This document shows positions 24,434 through 35,000 of a stretch of DNA of 54,771 nt, one piece after another. Location: positions 1-54,771 of the forward strand of contig CAJNOQ010000326.1 in the NCBI GenBank assembly GCA_905250885.1, written 5' to 3'. Below the pieces are notes generated by a model. The model was not told the DNA's origin. It searched no databases and saw only the letters and a program-made list of their open reading frames with translations. This stretch comes from Didymodactylos carnosus. Its lineage: Eukaryota; Rotifera; Eurotatoria; Philodinida; Philodinidae. Each line of letters starts with the position of its first letter. The first letter of the stretch is position 1. The position numbers and the translations under genes were made by a program.

Positions 24434-24746
24434 GTAGCTGCAAGATTTCTCGGTAACGAAACATCACAGAGAGCTCGGAAGGACTTAAATTGAAGCTGAC
24501 ATATGTGGCTAGAAGCTAATAGAGCCTGATTTTCGATATTCGGTCTCGATTTCTAGTTAGAAAAATATCTTTATGCAAGTTAATGCGACTTTTTCGAATT
24601 TTGGACTTTTGACACCGACCATTAATTTCTGAAGTAAAATATCAAAAATCCGGCTCTATTAGCCTCTAGCCACATGTAGTTTTCGTTAACTTAAGACCAG
24701 TCCGAGCTCTCTACAACGTTTTGTTACTGACAAATCTTGCAGCTAC
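24434..24746. mobile_element. foldback element
   Basis: Arms of about 112 bp (24434-24545 and 24635-24746) begin GTAGCTGCAAGATTT and end in its complement. They share AGAGAGCTCGGA and GTGGCTAGA(A/G)GCTAATAGAGCC. Non-coding, with a ~90-nt loop. Confidence 0.75.
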
Positions 24747-25620
24747 AAATAGCCCCATTTTGGTCACTGTTGTGGCGACATCTCACAAATCATTCTTGAT
24801 GGACCGAAACAAAAAATTCGTTACCATACTTTCCAAAGATCAGCTTCTTCTAAAAGTTTGGTCAAGCTCGGACTTATACTTTCAAAGATAGGTTTCTGAC
24901 GGGGAGGGGGGTGGGGCTTAAAAGGATAGTAGACACCCGTCGTCTTTCAAAAACCGCGTTATTTCGGTGAACCGACGGTTAACCGTTTCTTCTTAATCAT
25001 CTTGCCCTTCAAGGACAATATGATTTATCGAAAAACTTCAGAATTTTTTCCATGACTTCTTGAAGTGTGAAGTTCGACTTAGTCTAAATATCTTTCGAAC
25101 TGCATCTAAGAGCCCTGGAAAGTAGACAGATACTGCTCAATCCAAAACTTCACCGTTATTGACTTTTCTGACATTTTGTGCCGGCTCGCGGTTAACCGGA
25201 TGCTAAAGCGCACACTCAAACGGGCGGTTAACCAAGGTTTTTTGCCGGTTTGATAAACATGGGGACATTTTGTTTGATCGTCAACAGACGAAAAACATGT
25301 TAAAACTGTATGTATGTAATATTCTATTTCGATTTCTTTACGAAATTATATTCCACAAGACAACGGGAAGCTCAATTACTAGAGCCCTTCGAGATTGAGT
25401 TTTTTCACCCCGATCCCGATTCTGTCCTGAAGGCCTAATTATGACCCGTGAAATCTCGAAAATTTTTATTTTTATTTTATTTTTGTGATAATGAAGTATA
25501 GTTTCAATAAATTTGAGAAAGAAATCTCCTGATCTCGATCCCGTAAATTTTTTTTCTCCAGTCCTGATCCTGAAAAAAAAAAATCAGCCAATATGGGCTG
25601 ATTTTTTTGAATGAACAATT
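24747..25620. other. repeat-rich spacer
   Basis: No gene. Several CGGTTAACC words (24969-25240) and several GATCCCGAT/GATCCTGA words (25410-25570) form two local degenerate repeat clusters, followed by a short hairpin AATCAGCC...GGGCTGATT at 25583-25607. Confidence 0.4.
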
Positions 25621-25624
25621 CAGA

Positions 25625-26140
25625 ACAAAAATTAAATCGATTCTCTAGCAATAAATCGAACGTGTAGCTGAGCTATCCAGACGATGTATTCTGCATCTTC
25701 GACATCAATCGCATGAAAATATTATACGTGTTAGATTGAATTGGCATTAATAAAACCATTAGTAATGAGAATAAACCGAGCTTGTTCGACACCAGAGGTT
25801 ATCAAAAACGAAATTACTCGATTGAAAGAGACATTGAATATGAATGGTTACCTAAATCACATCATATGACGAGGAGTACCTGATCGAGAATAACGAAAAG
25901 ATTGTTACAACCTCGATATAATAAACAACATCTACACAACCACAAAAACAATGTTATAATGTGAAAATGAAACGTCGAAAAAACGAAAAAATTTGGATAT
26001 ATATATTGTGATCTTATCTATGTCGAAAAAATATCAGATTATAGAGAAACAAGAATAAAAGAGCATGGACAAGACGTGAAAAATGCCCGAGATAATTCCA
26101 TTAGTACTCAGCATCCACTTGGACATTCTCATTCAATAGA
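25625..26140 (+). pseudogene. degenerate reverse transcriptase fragment, Penelope-like
   Basis: SYPDDVFCIFDINRMKIL, read from 25671, matches the RT catalytic Y-x-D-D segment of eukaryotic retroelements (YVDDVFCIF type). In a shifted frame from 25777 follows RACSTPEVIKNEITRLKETL with NMNGYLNHII, the characteristic RA..(I)CS...E...L...L..NGYP stretch downstream of RT in Penelope-like and related elements. Only ~30 residues separate the two instead of over 100, so there is an internal deletion. Stops and frameshifts occur throughout. It is a dead fragment, and the exact family remains uncertain. Confidence 0.5.
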
Positions 26141-26190
26141 TTTTGACTACACTGGCTGAAATAAATTGGAAAAGAAGAGCGATCGCTCGC

Positions 26191-26327
26191 TCATTTATAG
26201 ACTATTTTTATGTAAACTTAAAAAATAAATAAATCACTGAAAAAATAGACTCAAAGCATGTTAGTATTTTAGAATGAATGAGTTATTTTTATTTTTTAAG
26301 TTTACATAAAAATAGTCTATAAATGAA
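26191..26327. repeat. hairpin with ~45-bp arms
   Basis: TCATTTATAGACTATTTTTA... at 26191-26238 is matched by its reverse complement at 26282-26327 with few mismatches around a ~43-nt loop. Non-coding. It lies just after the RT relic and might be a small MITE. Confidence 0.75.
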
Positions 26328-27351
26328 TTATTCCATTTAAAGTAGTTTTCCACTAAATTCTAAAATTTTCTAATAAAATCAAACATTTCCACTGGGCCTA
26401 TAGTTGTTAATAACCTATGTTTCAGTTGTTTTTAAGGTTTCCGTAAATCACCTTACGCCAGTCCTAGAGCTCCCAGGATCTCTGATGCTAGATCTAAATG
26501 ACTGGAAATGACAGTCTCACTTGACCATCGTTTTGAAGAAAGCACTTTGTGTTATCTACATACGAAAAAAACCAAAGTACTTGTATTTTAAGCTTTTGCG
26601 TAATGATCTAGTTTTACATCGATCCTTGGCAAAAAAATTACTTTGGAAAAGACTTTTGAAATGATTTTCGTAATAAAAAGATATAGTAAGATTTTGGCTT
26701 TCAACTAGTAAAATCAACGCTTTTCTATCATTTTCCTATCAAACATTATTTGAAAAATATATAAGTCCATTCTTTTTTTTTTTTACTGACAGTAATTTAC
26801 TGAATGATAGCATCCTAAAGTCAATGATATGTATTCATTAGTGAATGATGGCTGTCTCGTTAAATTACGATGAAATTTTTATGAGGAAAAAAGGCTGCAC
26901 TATAAATAGCAGCAGAAAAAAAATCGATTTTCTAAGTAGAGTGGTGCCAGAAAAAGCGAAAAAGATACAAAAACGTAACTTAGTATATCATTGAATTGAG
27001 TCGTTCTGCTCGCATAAAATACTTAAATGAATAAATTATCGCTAAAACATAAATTTAAGAGCATATGATAATTTGATTTTGTAGTCGAACCATCTTGAAA
27101 TATTTTCTCTATTTTTCAATATTAAATTTGATGTATGCCTTTTGTACGAATGATAGAAAATTTTAGTTTTTCGGTTATAAAAGATGAATATACATTTATC
27201 AAAGGTTAAGACTATAACAAAAAAGGCCTTTAATTTCATGGTTAATCTAATCAGATGCCATTTTTTAACAAAATTGAATGAGTAAATACCATATATTTGT
27301 TTGTTTTTACTATCTTGCTCTCCATGTCTATGCATTTATTATTTTCAAAAC
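26328..27351. other. spacer upstream of carbonic anhydrase
   Basis: AT-rich; no gene or clear repeat seen. Presumably contains the carbonic anhydrase promoter and 5' UTR, but no core motif could be fixed. Confidence 0.35.
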
Positions 27352-28293
27352 ATGAATAAAATTATAGTGTGTCTTCTATTCAGCGTTTTTTCAAGGTTAT
27401 TCGCCGATATCGCATCAACGCCCGCATCCGGTCATAGTAAACATTGGGATTATGAACGTAATGGTCCCGATACATGGCTACATAAATTTGACCATTGCAA
27501 AGGTAAATCACAATCTCCTATTGATATTCAAACGAGTCAAGTCCGCTATGATTCTAAATTGGATAATCTCAATCTTACTGGATATACAAATATAAATACC
27601 ACTTGGAATATAACGCACAATGGTCATACCATTGTCGTTACACCTTCAAAAAGAACGAAAATATCTATGAGTGGTGCAAAATTAATGGATGTATTTAATC
27701 TTCTTCACTTTCATATACATTGGGGTCTAAATGTGTATCAAGGTTCAGAACATACTATTGATGGACAAAAATATCCATTAGAAATTCATTTTGTTCATAA
27801 TACAACATCGAATTCTCGCTTAGCTGCACTAGGTGTTTTATACAAATTAGAACCTACTGATAATGTTCAACTAAATGATTTTTTAGACATAATTAGTAAA
27901 ATACTAAATGAAACAACAATGATCGAACAACAAGTGATTGACATATCAAAATTATTACCACCAAGAAATAAGACGAATAGTTTAAGATTCTATCGTTACA
28001 ACGGATCATTAACAACACCACCGTGTAACGAAGCTGTTACATGGACATTACTGGAATATCCGGTACCTATCTCGGCCCGTCAATTACAAGTGTTTCAACA
28101 CAATTCGGTTCGATGGAATTTTCGTCCAATACAAAAACTGCATACACGTCATGTCATAGCAAATTTTAAACCAGAATCAGTTAACAATGAAGATAAACAT
28201 TGTGCGTGTGAAACAAAAAACAACGGAATAAAATTGAATTATACCATCATGTTTTTACTCGCATCATTATTTATTAACTTTCTTAATGTGTAA
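27352..28293 (+). CDS. secreted alpha-carbonic anhydrase, probably GPI-anchored
   Basis: Single exon, 313 aa, ATG at 27352. Catalyses reversible CO2 hydration. Residues 1-18 form a signal peptide. The alpha-CA fold shows SQSPIDI at 54-60, His92 in THNGHT (the proton-shuttle position), zinc ligands His121 and His123 in HFHIHWG and His146 in LEIHFVH, the gate SEHT (Glu133), and GSLTTPPCNEAVTW with Thr221. Cys49 and Cys225 are placed as in the disulfide of secreted CAs. There are about eight N-glycosylation sequons. A hydrophobic C-terminal tail (~295-313) after a polar stretch fits a GPI attachment signal or a single membrane anchor, so the enzyme probably acts outside the cell. All active-site residues are present. 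It has no introns, unlike most neighbours. AATAAA at 28404. Confidence 0.95.
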   Translation: MNKIIVCLLFSVFSRLFADIASTPASGHSKHWDYERNGPDTWLHKFDHCKGKSQSPIDIQTSQVRYDSKLDNLNLTGYTNINTTWNITHNGHTIVVTPSKRTKISMSGAKLMDVFNLLHFHIHWGLNVYQGSEHTIDGQKYPLEIHFVHNTTSNSRLAALGVLYKLEPTDNVQLNDFLDIISKILNETTMIEQQVIDISKLLPPRNKTNSLRFYRYNGSLTTPPCNEAVTWTLLEYPVPISARQLQVFQHNSVRWNFRPIQKLHTRHVIANFKPESVNNEDKHCACETKNNGIKLNYTIMFLLASLFINFLNV

Positions 28294-30055
28294 CAATACT
28301 AATATAAATACTTTTTAGCTCAACAAACGTAGATTTTTCTGTTTTTCATAATTTATATGATAGTTTTCTAGATAAAGTATCGAAAGCAGAAAAAATATTT
28401 TTAAATAAATCTATTTTCTACCAATTAATCAAACCAAAAATAAACTATGACATTATATGTTATCTGTAAATAAAGATATTATAGTTTTGTTGTAATCATA
28501 TATTCTCATTTATAAATTGATACAAAAATCTACTGAATTATTAAGAATATCTGTTTGATAAAGTTATCAATCGAATAAAACAATTATTAAATGGGGTGAG
28601 TATTGCCATTAATAATCCTCTGCTGTTGCATAAAATTCTTCTGTAGTATTGAAATAAATCCTTTAGTAGTGAAAGAATCTTTTATTTTGAATCAAAATGG
28701 AATAGCTATGTGAGAAATCTAGATATAAAACTGAATATGTATCTCTTAAAAAAAAATTTATGTTTTTATAAAATCACGTTTTTTAAATTTTTCGTCTCCT
28801 TTTTTCTTTTTTTGATTTTGTTTTATATCATTTTATGAAGTTACAAAGAGAAGAAATAAAACACATTTGTACATATTCTCATCATGTTTAAATTATTTAA
28901 TGCTTGTAATCTTACCAAACGCCCACTAAATAATGCAACGCGAGCTATTTATTCCTAAAAAAATAACTTATTTTGTTTTTCTGGTTGTTGTTTCTTTTTA
29001 TTTCGATAACGATGACAGTCTGATGTTAGATTATAAAGTACAAATGACGTAGATTTGTAGTAGAAATGTTTGGTATTTCTTCACCTAAATTTTTCAGGGA
29101 ATAATAGAGTAAAAAGCAAGATTGAATCATAATAATACTAAGACTTTATAATAAAATAGGTCAGACATTATTGGACGATTTAGTTAAAGAAAAGTACTCA
29201 TTGAAGTCAAATGAGAAGATGTTCACCTTTTTATTGATAAATCACTTCCATTGGAAATCTATCTCCTCTCTCACTATTCCTCTTTTACTTAACGGATGAC
29301 ATTAGATTGACATTTATTATATTCATTTTTCTCTTAAACATCTATGACTATCTTCAGCACACACAGTATAGTGAAAATGGCACTTTATTAACACTATATC
29401 AACGTAGATAGACGTATGCCGAGAAAGAGGCGAAATATATCCAGCTATTTCTCGTTTTGTTGTTTATTTTTCTTCCACGCTATCCCAACATCTCCATTTG
29501 TCTTCTTCGTCGCTTTTTCTCTCTTTCTTTCTATTGTCTTCTATCAGGATCGATTCTTCTTTCTTCTTTGGATTCTTTTTTTTTTCTTTATTTTATTTGT
29601 GCAAAGTTTCTCATGAAGGAATAAAAAAGAAAAAAAAAAGAAACAAAAAAGTCTATATATTTCTTTTTTCTGTCATTATTTTCTCCTCCTCTCATATATA
29701 TTAAATGATTGGAATTGTGTTGTCAGGATTCTTTCTTATGTTTCTTGACTATCACGGTCACTATTAACGTCAAAATATATATGAAAATGTAACCCTGACT
29801 CATATTTACCATGTTTCCCTCTCTCTTTAATACAACGCGCAAGTACACCATGATTATATAAAAAAAAAAAATATAAATGAAATTTTACTTCTTTTTTCTT
29901 CTTGTTCTTGTTTCTACTTTCGTATAAAATTCCGATAAAAAAGAAAAATAGTTGATTAAAGCATTTAATTCAGCTTGTCTAATTAGGAAAATCATATTAA
30001 GATTAGATATACGTTGCCTCTGTACGTGTAATTAACAATCATCTTTTATTGATTC

Positions 30056-30075
30056 ATATATATATATATATATAT
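30056..30075. repeat. (TA)n microsatellite
   Basis: About ten TA units in the spacer upstream of the TRPM gene. Confidence 0.8.
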
Positions 30076-31353
30076 TGCTTATAGATTTTATTCATTTGGA
30101 AAATTAAAACCTATTCTCTTTTTGTTTTTTCATGTCTAATTTCGCCCTAAACATAAAATGATTTTTATCATTTCATATCAGTTTTTTTTTTACTCTCTTT
30201 TTTTTTGCTCTTGGTTGTATGTACAGATAAGTATACGAGGAAATTCTTATAGTGTTTGATTGAATGCGTAATAAATAAGAAGAAGAGGAAAAAAACGAAC
30301 AAGACAGAAGAGAAAAATACTAAAAAGGCCCAACAAAAAAAAAGAAAACAAGAAATATGTATTATAATATATAATTTATTGTGTATAAATGTACATATGT
30401 GATGTATCGAATCATTGACGCAAATTTAGAATCCTTCGTGTATTGATAATATACTTATACTTGTAAATATGCCATATTTGTGAAGCAATAACAAAACAAA
30501 ATCAGCAAAAAATAGAAAAAAAAAACTCCTCGAAATATTTACGCACGAAAAATTGTTTGTTCAGGTATGTTATTTGAATTATTTTTTCTCTGAGATTACA
30601 TTCATTTTTATTTTTTTTTTGAAGAATAACTTGTGGATTATTCATGAATGAGAAATTCTTATAGACTTTTTTTTGAGATAAGCATTTCACTTAAATAAAG
30701 ACAAGAAAAAAATAAGAAACCTTAAACATCTCTGATTATTGATCAGTTATCGATGCTTATATTACAACCTTTTTATTTTATTTTTTCAAGAATAAATTTT
30801 GTTTTTTTGTTAAATTATCTAAGACAGCATACAAAATAGAGAGAAAAATAAATTTTATGATGAAAATTGACTGAGTTTTGTTTGTTCAGTTTTATATGAC
30901 AGTGACCATTAGGGATTATAAAATACGTTAAATAAATATGTAAATATAGGATTATTTTGATAAATTAGCTTTTTGCATCTAATACATTTAAAAATATCTG
31001 TAACTAAAACACAAAATGAAAATAGTCAGGTTTAATGGAATTAGTGTAAGTGTCAGTGTACTTTGTCAGACAGATCGATCACACATCAATTTAAAACAAT
31101 CTCGTTTTCTATTTGAAAATAATATTTTGGTATTTTTATCATAGTTTTTCTTGTTATTTTTCTCTTATTAATGACAAAAGTTGATAAAATAACAAAATCT
31201 GACATTAACTGAAAACAACAAACGGTACCATTCTTATTCTTCTTTTAATTACAAGGTTACGCACGAATGCTTGTAATATGACATTCAGTTTTGACTAGTT
31301 GAATATTTAGTCAACACTACAAAGAAAAATAACAAAACATGCATGATGAATAG

Positions 31354-31378
31354 ACTCTCTCTCTCTCTCACTCTCTAT
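31354..31378. repeat. (CT)n microsatellite
   Basis: CT-repeat tract with one interruption, about 670 bp upstream of the TRPM start codon. Confidence 0.8.
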
Positions 31379-32043
31379 ATGACATTTACTCTATTGTAAA
31401 TACTTTTATTTAGATGTATATACACTTATCAAATAAGGGTTTCCTGAGTATATAATAAGATTAAAATAATTAAAATTCAAGTCACAAATGTCGTTTGTGT
31501 AAGAAACAAAAAATGTTTTATATTTTTCTTATATGGGGGAGACATCCGTCTACGTATACCATGTGTTACTAATTTTGCGTGAGATAATTGTCATAAATTT
31601 GAAAAAAATGTGAAAATTTCTTTTTATACACATTATAAAGAATTTTCACTATTTTTTCTTCTTCATCGTGTTAAATTGGTAATAATAGGTAATACCTTCT
31701 TATTAGAATAAAGAGCACATGTTTTTGATTGAACCTATGTGATTATTAGCTAAACTGTCTACATGAGTGCACATTTTTTTCATCGAAAAAAGAAGTTTTT
31801 ATCATATTAATTAATTATGACAGATTTTCTTTACATATAGATTTTGACATCTACTGAGATATCATTTAACAAAATAAGTCGAAAATTGTACTATCTAAAC
31901 TTATGGCAGTTCGCGTCATAAAAATGACAAGATTAATGTTTTTTATTTCGTTTACATGTCACGTTATAATGTGACCTTTGAAATTTTCTTGTTTTTTTTC
32001 ATCTTTTTTATAGTTTGACAAATTGTTTATTTTTTAGATCTAG

Positions 32044-35000
32044 ATGCGTCCATCTACTACACAAGAATCATTTCTAAGTTCATCACCGCCAACAAATGAT
32101 ATCGAATCAATGAATACAGCTCATACAACGACAGAAGTGCAACGTCCTCCATTATTTCGTTCATTGTCATTATTAGAAGGACATGAATTTTATACACTAT
32201 TTCGTCAACAATATAATGCTTATTGGGGTACATTAAAATTTGAAGATGCACCAAATGACTATTCCGATGAAGTATGTTATCAATACAATAAATTACTTAA
32301 TTTTTTTATATTAAAATATTTTCTATTATTTTTTAGTCTAGATACTTTTTATTAGTCGATGATAATGTTGATTTAAGTGCACTACGTCAATTTATGATTA
32401 TTGAATGGCATTTAAATTCAGCTAATATTGTTATACCCGTACTAAGTGGAGTATCAAATAATAAACCATGGAAAAATCAAAAACAAACCGAGTCACTTAA
32501 ACAAGGAATTAAAAATGTATGTTAATATCGTTACTGTTAGTTTTTATATTATCATTTTTTTGCTTGTGTTTTACAGGCTGCCAATGCATCAGAGGTGTGG
32601 TTCATTACCAATGGATTAGGTAAGTTAGATGAATAATTCTATGAAGTTTTAACTATCATTACAGTGATTTTCTCTGCGAACTTAAAGAGATCAATTTCAT
32701 TTGAATGTAAAATTCTGAGCAAGAAAATGTTCTTTAAACATTTTAATAAAAACGATTTGATAATGGAAACGAAGAAAATATTTTTGATTTTAGGAGAAAA
32801 TCTCCCGTATTACACATGCTTCTTGAAGAACGAGCGGAGTTTTTAGAATTATTTCAACGGTCTTATTCTTTTTTCAAAAAAAAATCATGAGATTTATGAC
32901 CTTTTGAGAGAAATTGCACGGAATGGTACCACTTTTTCAATCTTAAATCAATCTGTCAATAAAAAAGGGTAAACGAACTTTTTTTCAGATGGCACTTTTC
33001 AAAATTTTTTTATTTGTTATGTTGTTCAAAAATGTTTTAAATTTTGATATATTTACATTCTCCAACATTACCAGATGTCATCTTATTGATTTAATAATTA
33101 AAAATTTTCCAATTTTAGAAACAAAAACAAAATATTTTTTAAAAATGCCTGAAGAAATTCTGTTTGAAAAAGTTCCTTTATCATATTTTTATTCGATAAA
33201 GGTTGATCAAGTACATCATTCCGTGCAATTTCTCGCAAAAGAACACGAATTTGTTGTTTCTTCTTGAAAAACAAATAAGATCGTTGAAATAATTCTGAAA
33301 ATTCCCTACAAAGCTTCTTTCTTTCAACAAAACGAAAATACACAATAGACAAAGCCACAAAAAAATATATTTGCCTAACATCATTAAAAGAATCCCTTTA
33401 TTTACTATAAAATGAAGTATATTTCGGTGAATTGTTACTACCTGGACAATTATTTTCCAGTTCTAAGCTGAGAACCGAGAATCACGGTTTTATTCGTTTC
33501 GATTCCGCATGAGGAACCGGTACCGCGGTTCGTTTCATTTTAGTTCTAACTCGAGAACCGAAAATGCGCTTTCAGTTCCAGAATCGCGATTCTCGGCTCC
33601 GGAATCGAGAATCGAACATTCTTAGTTATGAAAATGCTGATTGAAAAGCACTATTATCTATTCGTTTTAACTTTTTTAATCTTTATGTGGAAAAAATGCG
33701 TTAGAAAAGAGATTATTCTTCATATTTTGAATTTTTCTTGCACATGTCTCCCTTGGTAGCATCAAATAGGAGAACATTTGAATAAAAGTATTTGTCGTTG
33801 AAGAAAAGAACGCGTAATACTAAATGGATTTTTGATCAAAATCAAAAATGTTAGCCTAGCCTCTGTCATCCCGTCTCTGTTCTAATAATTTCCAACAAAT
33901 ATTTTCCTGATCAAAATTTTACACTCTTATGAGATGAACTAAGTATATTCGAGTTTGTGTGAAAAGTTATGTTTAAAGCAGTCAATATCTGATGTAATAC
34001 ATTACTAGAAATTTTTATTTAGATGCTGGCGTTCCTCAATTGATTGGCACAGCATTTCGTGAAGAAAGGGTTAGTTTCATATTCTTTTCTTTATTCTTTT
34101 TATTCTAATTATAATCATCATTTTGATATCTATTAACTTCTTGTATTAAATTTCTAGTCAATAAGACGAGCTGATGATGCATGGGCAATTCAAATGGGTC
34201 GTAATCCCAAAAAACGAAAAGTACTTATGCTTCTTGGAATTGTTTGTGCCGATGAAATAAAAGATTTTATTGATTTAAAAGTCAAAGATCAACCAAAAAT
34301 TGTAAGATAAATCTAGATAAAAATTTGTTACTATTTAATTGTTTTGTTTTTGTTTTTTTTTAATTTAATTTTAAAAGGAACTAAAAGTTCCAACGAAAAA
34401 ACGTGATCAATTATCATTGAATAGTGATCATACCCATTTTATAATTATACGTGAACAACCAAAAATTAGTGATGAAAAACCATTTGAAAAATTAGCCGAT
34501 TCAGCTGAAAGTAGTACAAATAAATTTCGTGATCGTTTTGAAGATTATCTACATCAAGAAACATTACAACCAGCAAATAAAACGACTATATCAGCAGGTG
34601 TAACAACTGGTAAGTTGACTAATAATTTGTTGGCTTTTTTTATACTAATTCCTTAATGAAAACATTTTTTTTTTAAATTAAATTAGATAATGGTCCACGT
34701 CGAAGTTTATGGTCTGAAGATGGTAAATAAGAATGGATAAGTGAGAGAATGTTATTGAATTTAATAAATATTTTTTTATTTGTTTAAGGTTTTCCAGTGG
34801 TGTGTACTCTTGTTCGTGGTACACCAGGAACAATTGATTTTTTATATCAAAAAATAAATCAAGAAATTCCATGTGTTATTTTGAAAGGAACGGGATCAGC
34901 TGCCGATATTATTTCATTTGCTTACGAAGAAATTAGTGCAAAGTAATAAAAATCGCACAGTAATATTAAATAAAATTAAAATAAAAATAAAAACTTAAAT

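Larger units (their letters stand above)
28294..32043. other. long spacer, no gene recognised
   Basis: 3.7 kb of T-rich/pyrimidine-rich sequence. Open stretches at 29416-29704 are Phe/Ser/Leu low complexity from TTCTT tracts. It holds a (TA)n tract at 30056-30075 and a (CT)n tract at 31354-31378. It should contain the 5' region of the TRPM gene: a T-rich tract ending in AG at 32037-32038 (or 32042-32043) suggests a non-coding leader exon upstream. Confidence 0.4.

Noticed and set aside
27042-27335. 97-codon - strand open frame upstream of and abutting the carbonic anhydrase
   Set aside because: No domain, no splice context and A/T-driven composition; lies in the likely promoter of the carbonic anhydrase.
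29416-29704. Two overlapping Phe/Ser-rich open frames
   Set aside because: They arise from TTC/TTT pyrimidine tracts and lack any protein-like pattern or splice context.
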